Part shown: positions 53,732-64,000 of the stretch, piece after piece | How positions within the stretch are numbered: position 1 is the stretch's first letter | How the letters are laid out: each line of letters starts with the position of its first letter | Assembly (NCBI GenBank): GCA_009746045.1 | Contig: RPFO01000123.1 | Coordinates: 36,001-100,000, forward strand | Source: Mesostigma viride | Lineage: Eukaryota > Streptophyta > Mesostigmatophyceae > Mesostigmatales > Mesostigmataceae | Direction: 5' to 3' | DNA length: 64,000 nt | Program-made: the position numbers and the translations under genes | Notes under the pieces: generated by a model | What the model was told of the DNA's origin: nothing | Seen by the model: only the letters and a program-made list of their open reading frames with translations | The model's database searches: none

Positions 53732-54976
53732 CGTGCGAAAACTGTGTTGCCAGGCCGCTGGAGGTGGTTGCGACGACAGCAGAAGGCGGTTGCAGATGTC
53801 CCGGAAGAGTGCTCTTCCGGAAGAGTGCTCAGCATAACACCTGTGTCCTCGAATTCGGCTGCAAGTTTTACAACTGCGGCCGGAATCTCGTCAGAGCCGG
53901 TGGCTGCGTCATAACGCAGGCGCTGGACCGCCTCCGTGACCTCGCGAGAGGGGAAAGGAGGCATGTCAGACGGGTCGCCAAGTGGGCCGACCAGCGGGGG
54001 GACTACTAGGTAGTCCGCCGCTGACCTAGGCGGGGCAGGGGGCCCAGCGGGGCCGGCCAGGGCGGCCGGGCGGGCGGCGGCGGCTGGGAGCAGGGGTGGG
54101 GGCGGCGCAGCTGTCCCCACGACCTCGGCCGTGGCCGTGGCCCAGGTACGAAGCCGCTTGGCTGGGGCGTCGGGGACGTCGTGGCGGTGGGGCCGGCCGA
54201 GGCCGTCCGGGTGCCCGAGGCGCTTGTACCAGAACCAGGCCCCCCCTTGCCGTCGTGCTTCTGCTGGCAGCTGCGCAGGTCCTTGACCATCTGCTGAGCA
54301 TCTGCCTTCTCAGCCTGCTCGTAGGCGGCCCTCAGAGCTGCTTGCAGCCGGCCCAGGTTTGGCGATCGGATCTCTGTTGCGGCGGAGCATCTGCCTGGCG
54401 GCGACCACTGTCGGTGCGTGACGGTGGACAGCAAGCTGCCGGCGCGGAGGCAAGGTGGGAAGGGTGCGGGCAGCCAGGCGATACTTGGCGGCGACACCAC
54501 GGAGGATCACGGAAATATATATCCCCCGGCGGCGGAATGGCGTGTAACTGCTGTCGGCTGCCCCGGGCGTCGAATACTGCCAGGAAATCATCCCTGTGCG
54601 ACATAGCGGCCTGCTCTTCTGCTGACATCTTGTCGGCATCCTTCAGCACAATCCGGAGCACCTTCAGATCTGGCTGAGGTGCCAGCTGTCGCGACGGTTT
54701 CACCCCAGGAAACCGCAATCTGATGCGAGCGAGCATGAGACGATGATCAGATTCCACCGTGCTGACAGAATCTTGCAGGACGCGAGCATCGACAACTGAG
54801 GGGCGCTGAGCCCGGCGTACACAGTCATAGTCAAGGCACACCACCCGATCCGACGGCCCAAAAAAGGTGGCCAGCTGCTCAGCGGGGCGTGCGAAAGAAG
54901 CATTGCATGCAACCAGCGCAGATTCTGCCAGCAGATTCGCAAATAAAGGCGTGTTACCGTTGGCTGTCGTGTTGAT

Positions 54977-57900
54977 TATAGACAAAGCATGGCTAAATGT
55001 TGAAGGCATCATCCATGGGGGCCACACAACGGTCCGAGCCCCGCCAAAAACGACCATCTTACTCCGTCACCAAATTGGCGCGAGATCCCGAAAATCTGGT
55101 GGGCGGGAAGGTGACGACGAGGCAAAAAGTCACGCAGCACCCATGGCGGCCGTGAAAATCCTAGCGACCGTCCTGAGAACACATTACGGACAGCGAATTC
55201 ATTTTGAGCCTTCATAACTCATCTACTTCACGTAGATATTTTTTTATCCTAAAGAAATCGGTCCATTTTTTCAGGAAAACAGAAAAAGGGCGGGCATTTT
55301 CGCGAGGTCGGGTCAGGTCCGCTGCATTTTGCAGTGGACCCCCCAAAAAGTCACACCGGAAACTTATCGAAAACGGCGACAGTGTAGTTCAAGGTAAGCC
55401 GCTCGCACGGTTCTATGACTAATTCAAAAAATTTTGACCGAAAAACTTTTTGTTAAAACGACTGCCATTGTAAATGCCTCGTTGCCGCAGCAGTTGGAAC
55501 TGCCGGGAGGGTGCGTGCGGGGCTGATCATGGCAACGCACGTAAAAATATGCCACTCCCTCGTTTCTTTCATTTTTGTCATCCCATTTGCGCAGGGCGCT
55601 TCAACAACTTCTAGAGCGAAGCCCAGCCTGATTTTTTGCTGGCTCTGTAGTGTAGACCTGCGCTCATCACTGAATATCGCCTGCGATCGTTGCGAAATGA
55701 AGCATGAATACGCATTGCGCTGGTTGAGTCGACGCTGTACAGTGGAACCTGCTTTTTCGGCATCCGGATCCAAGGTAGGGTGAAGCCAGCCCCGTTCCCC
55801 TTCCAGATTTTCTGCCTGTCTCTTTCCCCGAGGCTCGTGAAAGCGCCTCGTTCATGTTACGCCGGACGCCTCGTCAAGCATCGCTGCTCGAGAGGGAGAC
55901 GTAAGCCATGGCCAGCCTCCCCAAACAGCGTGATGTGCGCCTGTTCATTCTTCCAAGTGTAATTCATGGCGTAGGAAGCTGAGCCTGAAGGCAACAAACA
56001 GAAGGTACATGTCCTGTATTCAACAGTCAGCACATATAGGTGTGTTGATGTGCAACCCTGGAGCTTATCCAGCTTTCACAGGCCATACAACACGCTGCTG
56101 GGGCTCCACTTTAGCGGACCTGTTGGTAAGTATTTCAACCTCTTTCCTTGGCCAGATTATAATGCACCATGTTTATCAATGATGGGCGGCGTGTTCTGAT
56201 CTGGGGCTGGGAGGCACGAAGAAACCAGGGGGGAGCCCAGGTATGTGAAGTGCGCAGATGTTGTTGCTGCCTTGGGAAACCCAGGATTCATTGCCCTTGT
56301 TACATTCAGATATGTTGAAGCAGGCTGAGAATTAAGTACTATACATGGAAGGGGGCTGATTTGTCTTTGATATGGTTGCTGCCTATGATGATGAATATTG
56401 TTGCGGGCACAACAGAGTGCACAATGGGCTTACAGCATTGCGTAAGAGGCATGAATCTCACCAGGACACCTTCTACGGGCTCACAACAACATCACAATAA
56501 CGATTACCAAAGTGCTTGCTGCCACACCACTGCCACATCACTCCCCACCACCCCAACACACCTACCACTGTTACGCCGTTGTTAGCAGTGCCACGATTGC
56601 ATAGCAATACCAACATTCCTGTCGTTAGCATGGAGGACCACCAGGTGCATCGTGTGCGCATACCCATGTGACAGATATTATAGACTCCCACCAGGAGCAA
56701 CGTCCACCACCATGAGTCTCGCCTGTTGGTGTAACTGCTGGCAGTGTCCCTACAACTCAGTATGGAATCTGCCATTAACGATAACGCCAGGCCCTGCACC
56801 ATTGCTGCCACAATCTGCCATATTGACTTCGCCCATCGCAGCCTTGATCGTGATTGCAGCCACAAGTTCCTGCCGGCCCTCTTCATCTCTTCTATCGTAG
56901 CACCAGAAACTGGGGCCACATTTAGCAGCATCGGCAGCTGACATAGCTGGCACCTGGCACAACAGATAATGCCAGTAGTATCAAAGAAGGCACCCTACTG
57001 CTCACCATTGCTATCAATCACTGGCATGATCAATCTGTCACTACCACTTGCCAGCACCACAGAATATCATGACCTGGTGTGTTGCCACGGAAATCTGAAT
57101 GGAGAGCTTTCACCACAAGCCCACCCCAATGAGTTGGTTTGCACACTACACCACTGTTGGCTGTACCGTGCCACCTGCCACATAAATTTCCCTTCCATCA
57201 TGCAGCAGTAGCAACATAACCTCAAGGCTAGACCATAACGTCTATCTGCATAACGATAGCCTTCATGATCGCTGCCTCGTGCCACTGGCCATACTACTGC
57301 CATCTGCATTACTTTCTACCACATGTGCCACTCTCTTCTGCATCACTAGATCCCACTACTGCTGCCTGACCTGCCTGCTGCCAGCACCTTCGCTGGCATC
57401 TGCTCATGGCATGCCCATGGCCACATCCTCCATCTGCCGTGCATAGCCCATGCTTCACTAGGATTGGTAGTCCAGGGTGCACGATGAACAACACATAAAA
57501 AAATGCCCATGCACCTTTAGAAGATTGTTTGGCATGCGAGCTAGCTGGCTAGTTAATGTGCTAGAGATGTTAGATAGCAACTGCAAGCAAATGTAGTGTG
57601 CAGCCATGTTTGCTTCGAACCACTATTTGACTTGCCAACTAGTTGCTCTCTCTCAACACGCCCCACCATTGGAATGTTGGTAGTTAATACTATTGATGTA
57701 TCAAAGAGACAACTGTTCATGTATTTCCATGATGAAGTGCATGCCACATGTATGGGTGGAGATAACCAAGTTGGAGTTCAACCTTACCTCAGCTCGTACT
57801 GTTATGGGGTATGAACTTGTAAGGAAATATTATATGATGTTGGCTGCTGTCACGTGTCACTGTGACACATCGTCATCTGTGGTGTGACTGAGGTAATACT

Positions 57901-58533
57901 TGGCAATCATGTTCAGCATGCTCTATTTAAATTGCATTAAAAATTTCAGCTCTGTCTGAACTCATTTGCGCTACCTGTGGTGCATTATATATCCAAATTT
58001 TGCGCGAGAGTGACGCGTGACAGCAGAATCATGTAACTAGTTGGTGTTCAATCAAGGTGCAACTTTGCAGCCAGCCTGCAGATGTTGCAATTAAAGTGTT
58101 TGCTTACTTCCAGCTTAATCTGAGCTCATTTGCACTGTTGGGTGCATTTAATGATCCATAAAATGCTCCAAATGACCGTATTTGTGACGGTTGACAGCAT
58201 AATTTCGGGCCATCCCATCTCTATTTCGGGTGCAACTTGGTACTTGAGCTGCATATGTTATATTTAATGTGTCTGCCCATTTCCAGGTCAAAACGACATT
58301 AATTGTGTTGTTTGTGGAATTAATTATGAATAAAACTGGCAATTTTGGCGTTTTTTATGCTTTTGGACGTCACCATTCTGTGAGCACCAAGTGGCCAACC
58401 AAGGTGTGACTTGGCACAGTAAATCTGGGTACCATGGAGAAGCCAGCCACCAAGTTTGACCATCATCCGAATATAAGTGCAGCTAGGAGGAGTAAGATGG
58501 GTGTTTTTTGGCACTTTCAGACCGTTGTGCATT
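54977..58533. other. no recognised gene
   Basis: Many short ORFs occur without domains (for example minus 56,473-56,931 and plus 55,511-55,783). GCATGGCTAAAT...CATCCATGGGGGCC near 54,985 also occurs at 35,046-35,130 and 48,475, marking another dispersed repeat. Around 57,900-58,450 there are loosely repeated TGCAACTTGG...GGTGCATT segments. Confidence 0.4.
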
Positions 58534-58544
58534 ATGGGCGCACA

Positions 58545-60560
58545 AAAGCCACGAGCCACGAGCCGCGAGCCACGAGGTAGCCATGGCTGACGGCGGAGCT
58601 CATAACTTTCACGTTTGAGCACTGAATTTAGCCGTGAATATCACAATCGACGCGTCTTTCTACGACGCACATGCTGATATAATTTTCCGCAGCTATTACG
58701 CAATATACGATGAGCAAACGCTTATCGACGCAACGCAGCCTGACGGCTGCGCTCGGCAATGAAAATACGTCTGCAGCTCCGGCTGCAGCTTCACCCTTAG
58801 GTCCGGCAGGCAATGATGACACTAGTCGCGCACTGGTGGTCGTCCAGCACCCTCCCGGGCTTCCTGCCTCGCCCTCAGCCTCGCCTGAGCCAAAACGCAG
58901 CCGCCCAACCGAACCGAGCTGGTCTGAGCGCGACTTTGACGTTGACGGGTTATTTTCCACCTTCGACGAAGCCAGACCCAGCTATTTCGACATGCCACCC
59001 ATCAAGATACTGGAGCTCGTGTTTTATGGGTCATACGCCTCCCTTTTTGACCTGTGCAAGCGCCTTCAAAGCCATAGCCGCCTCCGCACTGGACCTGACG
59101 GCCGGTTTTCAATCCGACAACAGGCTGAGAACCTGGCCCGCTGGTCTCGCCCGGGCCGTCTTCAGCTCGCCGCCCTCTTTTCCATCCTTCAGCGCTGTGT
59201 CACGGACCTCTGGACCCCCTCCCCCTTGACCGAATCCACCTTCCTCCTCCACCTCCAAGAAACCATCTCACAGCACGTGACGCCCCTAGCTGCAGATGTG
59301 GCAGCTGTGGGTCGCACGCTGGCTGCTGAGCTCCCCACCATCCCCACCGCCACCGCCACCCTCCTCGCCTCCATCCCCCCCCCCTCCGCCTCCACCGACT
59401 CCATCACCGCCCAGCTAGCTCCGCGACATTGACCAACGTCTTAATTAAGGATAATGCCATCGCTATCGAGGTCCTGCAGAACACCGCGGGCCCCACCGCC
59501 CAGGCGGTGAAGGACATTGCCGCCAAGCCAGCCTCGGCTGGCCTGGCTGGCGATGCTCCCCCCATCACCACCTGGGCGGACATGCTTAAGCAGCACACCA
59601 CCTCCACCACCTCCGCCGTCGCAGCCCAGCTCCAGCGGCAGACGCTTGACCTCCGCGAGGAGGCCGAGCTTGCCAAGCGCAGCCTTAACGTCATTGTCAA
59701 GAACCTCGACATGGAGGAATGTGAGAGTTCCGAGAAGCTTGCACGTGCGTTTGAGAGAGAAATTCTTAGTCGCATGGGCCTTACTGGTGAGATCGACCTG
59801 GTCGCCCACCGCCTTCCCCGCGCGCGGGGTAAGGCAGGGCCGCCCCCGCTCCTTCTCACCTTTAAGACCCCGGCGGACAAGATTTCTTTTCTCCGACGCC
59901 GCAAGCGGCTCGAGAAGACTCTCTTCACCCTTGACGACGACTTGACCCTGGCGCAGCAACAGCGGCGACGGGAGCTATGGCCGACCTACCTCCAGCTCCG
60001 GCAGACCAAGGCGGGGCAGCCGGTGTACTGGAAGGGGGCGGCCATCTACGTCGGCCACAAGCCCTGGCAGGCGACCCCCGCGGCCCCAACGACTCCAGAC
60101 GCCCCAGCTTAGGGGAATACAGCAACTTAGTAGTGTAGAATAGATAGACCGTGGCCATGTACATGTACGCCTCCTAGAGGCACTATCCTAGCTCAGCCAC
60201 GCGCTTTATTTAATCATGTACATGTGTGCCTATGATGTGCCACACCCCCAGATGATGCCTAGTTTTATTTAGTTATGCTGTGCCCATGCAGAGAGCTGCT
60301 CTCTGCTGAGATGCCACGCTCTAGCTTTTGTATAGCTGTGCTGATCTTCCCCCGCGTGCCAGGATCCCCCCCTCAGGCGGGTTGAACCTGAGACAGCATG
60401 GTGGTGCCGGTGCCCTGGTGCACCTAGAGCAAGTGTTGTTTACATTCCCACCCTTGCAGGAAGTAGCTTAGAATCTATTATAGGCCATATGCCCCTTCTC
60501 AAGGGCTATGTGCTACATATACTCCCAACGGAGTTATGTTCCTAATTAATTAATTAATTA
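58545..60560 (+). mobile_element. E1: complete 2.0-kb ORF1-only retrotransposon
   Basis: It is flanked by the 11-bp direct repeat ATGGGCGCACA (58,534-58,544 and 60,561-60,571). It starts with AGCCACG heptamer repeats, has a 5' UTR of about 160 bases, a split ORF1 (58,710-60,112), a 3' UTR of about 430 bases with the stem-loop ACTCCCAACGGAGT (60,521-60,534) and a TTAA-type tail. No endonuclease or reverse transcriptase lies between ORF1 and tail. The architecture parallels mammalian HAL1 (half-L1) elements, an analogy only. It must depend on an enzyme supplied by a LINE such as L-A. Confidence 0.85.
58710..60112 (+). pseudogene. E1 ORF1: L1 ORF1p-like protein, frameshifted
   Basis: The ATG at 58,710 opens an Ala/Pro/Ser-rich N-terminus, then a conserved-looking segment (SYFDMPPIKILELVF, LFDLCKRLQSHSRLR, RQQAENLARWSRPGR). 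Two 4-base tandem duplications relative to L-A, AGCTAGCT (59,413-59,420) and TTAATTAA (59,441-59,448), break the frame; the first ORF stops at 59,432. The rest continues in another frame to TAG at 60,110: coiled-coil-like AQLQRQTLDLREEAELAK, RRM-like SLNVIVKNL and the C-terminal domain DDDLTLAQQQRRREL to IYVGHKPW. Without the duplications ORF1 would be about 465 residues. This copy provides the fullest view of the family's ORF1. Confidence 0.82.
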
Positions 60561-60612
60561 ATGGGCGCACATGCGCGGGATTCTATTTCATTCATGCTAA
60601 TACTATAACGCT

Positions 60613-60932
60613 GTGCCACGAGCCACGAGGTAGCCATGGCTGACGGCGGAGCTCATAACTTTCACGTTTGAGCATGCACCGAATTTAGCCGTGAATATCA
60701 CAATCGACGCGTCTTTCTACGACGCACATGCTGATATAATTTTCCGAAGCTATTACGCAATATACGATGAGCAAACGCCTCTCGACGCAACGCAGCCTGG
60801 CGGCTGCGCTCAGCAATGAAAATACGTCTGCAGCTCCGGCTGCAGCTTCGCCCACCGGCCCAGAAGGCAGCGGCGCCACTAGCCAAGCTCTAGTGGTCGT
60901 CCAGCCCCCTGCTGCGCCCGCCTCGCCAGCAC
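60613..60932 (+). mobile_element. E2: 5' end of a second E1-type element
   Basis: From the CCACGAGCCACGAGG start through the ATG at 60,767 (MSKRLSTQRSLAAAL) it matches E1 at 58,550-58,860, then diverges and stops near 60,932. The 3' part is missing. The following 30 bases (ACAACGGTATGAAAGTGCC) are the inverted counterpart of sequence at about 58,500-58,530 beside E1. Confidence 0.75.
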
Positions 60933-60975
60933 ACAACGGTATGAAAGTGCCAAAAACCTACCTTATAAGCCCTAC

Positions 60976-62118
60976 ATTAATTAATTAATTAATTAATTAG
61001 GAACATAACTCCGTTGGGAGTATATGTAGCACATACATAGCCCTGAGAAGGGGCATATGAGCCTATAATACATTCTAAGCTACTTCCTGCAAGGGTGGGA
61101 ATGTAAACAACACTTGCTCTAGGTGCACCAGGGCACCCGCACCCTCATGGTCTATCACGCTATGCCCGGTTATAAAGGGGGGAGCATGCCTGTTCGAGGG
61201 GGAAGATCATCATGGCTATACAAGAGCTATGGCATGGCTTCTCAGCAGAGAGTGACTCCCTGCATGGGCACAACATTACTAAATAAGGCTAGGCATCGTC
61301 TGGAGTGTGGCACATCATAGGCACACATGTACATGATTAAATAAAGCGCGGGGCTTAGCTGGGATAGTGCCTCTAGGAGGCGTACATGTACATGGCCACG
61401 GTCTATCTATTCTGCACTACTACTGCTGTATTCCCCTAAGCTGGGGCGTCTGGAGTCGCTGGGGCCGCGGGGGGGGGGGAGTCGCCTGCCAGGGCTTGTG
61501 GCCGACGTAGATGGCCGCCCCCTTCCAGTACACCGGCTGCCCCGCCTTGCATGGTCTGCCGGAGCTGGAGGTAGGTCGGCCATAGCTCCCGTCGCCGTTG
61601 TTGCTGCGCCAGGGTCAAGTCGTCATCAAGGGTGAAGAGAGTGTTCTCGAGCCGCTTGCGGCGTCTGAGAAAAGAAATCTTGTCCGCCGGGGTCTTAAAG
61701 GTGAGAAGGAGCGGGGGCGGCCCTGCCTTACCCCGCGCGCGGGGAAGGCGGTGGGCAGCCAGCTCGATCTCACCGTTAAGGCCCATGCGACCAAGGATTT
61801 CTCTCTCAAACGCACGCAAAAGCTCACTGGGAATTCTCACCTTCCTCCATCTTGAAGTTCTTGACAATGACGTTGAGGCTGCGCTTGGCGAGCTCGGCCT
61901 CCTCGCGGAGGTCAAGCGTCTGCCGTTGAAGCTGGGCTGCGACGGCGGAGGTGGTGGAGGTGGTATGTTGCTTAAGCATGTCCGCCCAGGTGGTGATGGG
62001 ACTCATGGGAGGAGCATCGCCGGCCAGGCCAGCCGAGGCTGGCTTGGCGGCAATGTCCTTCACCGCCTGGGCGGTGAGGCCTGCGGTATTCTGCAGAACC
62101 TCGATCGATAGCAATGGC
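60976..62118 (-). mobile_element. E3: 5'-truncated ORF1-only element in opposite orientation
   Basis: Reading minus, the element starts inside ORF1 (KDNAIAI, about 62,118), runs through broken ORF1 frames to a stop near 61,436, then the 3' UTR, the stem-loop ACTCCCAACGGAGT (61,008-61,021) and a (TTAA)n tail at 60,976-61,000. Like E1 it passes from ORF1 directly to the 3' end without ORF2. ORF1 carries TCGATCGA (62,101-62,108) where relatives have TCGA, and an extra CATG near 61,559, both shifting frame. Confidence 0.82.
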
Positions 62119-62148
62119 GTTGTCCTTAGGCACGACTCACATGAGGCG

Positions 62149-62316
62149 GTGAACTCTTTGTGAACTCTTTTGTGAACTGGGCCGACCGGGGCCGAGCTAA
62201 TTTTGGGTCCCGAGGAGTTCACGAGTTCACAGGACGAGTTCACAATCTCCCCAAAGTCCGAAGTTGGTGAACTCCCCGTGAACTCCTCGTGAACTCTTTG
62301 TGAACTTGTGGTGAAC
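62149..62316. repeat. cluster of eleven GTGAAC(TC) motifs, both orientations
   Basis: Plus-oriented copies start at 62,149, 62,160, 62,172, 62,267, 62,278, 62,289, 62,300 and 62,311. Inverted copies (GAGTTCAC) start at 62,215, 62,223 and 62,236. The last five are exactly 11 bases apart. Confidence 0.9.
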
Positions 62317-63930
62317 AGCGTGCGTTGGCGCGAAGCAAGCCCATGAAAATGCCAGACGTGCAACATGCGCGGGAAGGTGGCAGGTGCTCGGGAGTCGCCA
62401 GCCATGAGGGACACCGACCAGCTTTTTCAGGAATGGCTACAACGGGTTACCCTCGCGAAAGGTGACCCGAAGCCTGCTATTAGCGACGACATTAACCCAA
62501 ATGCTCCGAGCCCCACGGCTGTGGAAGAGCAGAGCATCGCACGCGAAGGGCACAGCGCCGCACTCGATCTGGTTGCGGCTTTGGTGATCTTTGGAGATGC
62601 TGGCAATCTTGAGGACGATAGTTGGCGCAGTAATAAATGTCGGTCTTCTTGTGCGGCATTGCATACTCTTTGGAGATGACAAGGCGAGCTCGCCTAAGCC
62701 GAAGGCAAAGCGAAATATGAGCGACAAAGCAAACGTGAAACTCACAACGCCCTGATGACAATATGGATGGCGGCAATTGGTGTTGATGGCCACATACACA
62801 CTGGTTCATATCCATCATCGTGCACGACTCGAAAACGCGGATAACATAACGGCAGGCTCGAGCTACCTTGGTCCGGATTCTCCAGATCTCTGGCCTGCGC
62901 TGTTGTCTCATTGACATACACACTGATGCGCCCGGCAATACCATGGGCGGTCCGTCTGCATGAACAATCTTTCGTTGCTGGCCGCCCCACGCTTCACGTT
63001 CTAGGCACACTGGTTGGTAAGAAAGGTCAACTTGTAAGGTCCGTTGAGTCCGATCTCTTTTCTTTCAGGGGCATGCTCTTTTTGTGTGTGCGATCATGAT
63101 GGCCACTATGGAACGTGATTCATAAGATATTGCTTCAAATTTGCTGTGCGATAACACTTCCTTGACTACTTGTAGTAATCACTTTTATTGCTCATTGAAA
63201 TAATTTTGGACATTTATCTGCTGGCCCCAGGCAATTGTCATGTTTGTTGTCTCACTCACTTGATGACAATGTAAAGACTATCACTAAAGCAACTAGCGCA
63301 GGCCAGAAATATGGAGAATCCGGACCATGCTGTTGATAGCTCGAGCCTGCTGTTGACTCATCCGTGTTAGTCGAGTCATTCACAACGATGGAAACAAATG
63401 GAGGTGGAAATGTGCAGCCTTGTAAGTTACAACTATGGCTGGCTAACATTCAGAGCGGGATCTACACGGTTTGCGACGGCACCACTCCTTTTGAACTGCA
63501 ATAACCCTAAATGGAATTAATATGTTCGCACATTGCATAGTTGCATGCCTCCCTTTATAATTGCAACGCGCCCGACATTAGTCATGATTAAAGAATTACG
63601 CGTGCACAAAGTTATTGTTAAGCAGCCACAATACGTCCAACATTATGTCTCACTCAATGAGCAACCAATTCAAGACATTGCACATGTCCAAGTGAGGTCT
63701 TAACAACCACAGTACCCCCAGTGCGTGTGACTAGCTCAAGGAGCTAGCATGCACGTAATTGACCACTATGAACATGTGTAGCATCATACGGTAAGCTAAT
63801 GGAATTTCCATTATTATAATTCTGAAATGTTGACTCACATTTGCTAAATGAAGTAAGGAGTTCAGTTCTTAAACAAACTCTTGCTTATGCCCACTCTGAT
63901 ATGGGAAACCAGATGCCCATCCATGAAAAG
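62317..63930. other. no recognised gene
   Basis: A plus ORF at 62,365-62,679 (105 codons, ATG) and one at 62,911-63,099, which meets a GTAAGA donor-like site near 63,015, could be exons, but neither shows a known domain. The rest is AT-rich unique sequence. Confidence 0.3.
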
Positions 63931-63931
63931 A

Positions 63932-64000
63932 ATGTGTGTGTGTGTGAGTGAGTGAGTGAGTGAGTGAGTGAGTGAGTGAGTGAGTGAGTGAGTGAGTGAG
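63932..64000. repeat. (GT)n then (GAGT)n microsatellite, runs off the window
   Basis: A short GT run is followed by GAGT units to the last base of the window. Confidence 0.97.

Larger units (their letters stand above)
52169..54976 (-). mobile_element. LINE L-B, 5'-truncated and decayed
   Basis: On the minus strand, from 54,976 down, part of the AP-like endonuclease (DYDCVRRAQ, ESDHRLM), a Pro-rich linker ending SAADYLVVPPL, a full reverse transcriptase and a C-terminal region to a stop at 52,169 can be read. Frames change at least three times; a 16-base tandem duplication (CCGGAAGAGTGCTCTT, about 53,806-53,837) explains one shift. A 114-base retroelement lies in the thumb region. L-B is homologous to L-A throughout ORF2 but clearly diverged, and it has a different C-terminus (VGKRPRVQTRGRHARQLP). 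Confidence 0.85.

Overview
The window looks like nuclear DNA of a eukaryote, most likely a unicellular green alga. The main evidence is a GC-rich, five-exon plasma-membrane type P3A H+-ATPase gene with GT-AG introns, followed by TGTAA motifs of the kind chlorophytes use for polyadenylation. The surrounding DNA is repeat-rich and full of APE-type LINE retrotransposons. No bacterial operons, Shine-Dalgarno spacing or phage genes are visible. The lineage call is an inference.

Layout. Positions 1-16,700 are one array of about 415 units of a 40-bp minisatellite, ending in CA-rich microsatellite. A tRNA-Ser-like pseudogene and a telomere-like heptamer tract (TGTAGGG) follow. Positions 17.1-19.7 kb are mostly non-coding, with a 153-bp tandem duplication and a repeated 14-bp palindrome. 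Positions 19.7-21.2 kb (minus) carry a FAR1/MULE-type transposase-like gene, broken by a dimeric tRNA-related short retroelement with a 15-bp target duplication. Positions 22.4-24.5 kb (minus) hold a Gln/Pro-rich gene with a 59-residue tandem repeat; an exon encoding a 2A-like motif lies just upstream. Positions 29.3-33.7 kb (plus) hold the H+-ATPase, the only clearly intact conventional gene.

From 34.5 kb on the window is a retroelement graveyard. A 10-kb LINE (L-A, 35.3-45.7 kb) is split inside ORF2 by a 5.7-kb terminal-inverted-repeat element with a TA target duplication; that element itself holds long (GGGA)n, (GTGC)n and (GTGG)n tracts and a LINE fragment. A second LINE family (L-B, 52.2-55.0 kb, minus) is decayed and interrupted by a 114-bp insertion. 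A complete 2.0-kb element (E1, 58.5-60.6 kb) encodes ORF1 only and is flanked by an 11-bp target duplication. Truncated relatives of E1 lie at 34.7, 45.7, 48.2, 52.8, 60.6 and 61-62 kb.

How the elements relate. L-A and E1 share ORF1, and L-A, L-B and E1-type copies share a 3'-terminal stem-loop (CTCC-CAAC-GGAG) with compensatory changes, followed by TTAA- or TTTAA-type tails. This suggests one reverse transcriptase recognition signal mobilising autonomous and non-autonomous families. Outside the elements, 46.4-48.1, 49.6-52.0, 55.0-58.5 and 62.3-63.9 kb show no gene I can recognise.
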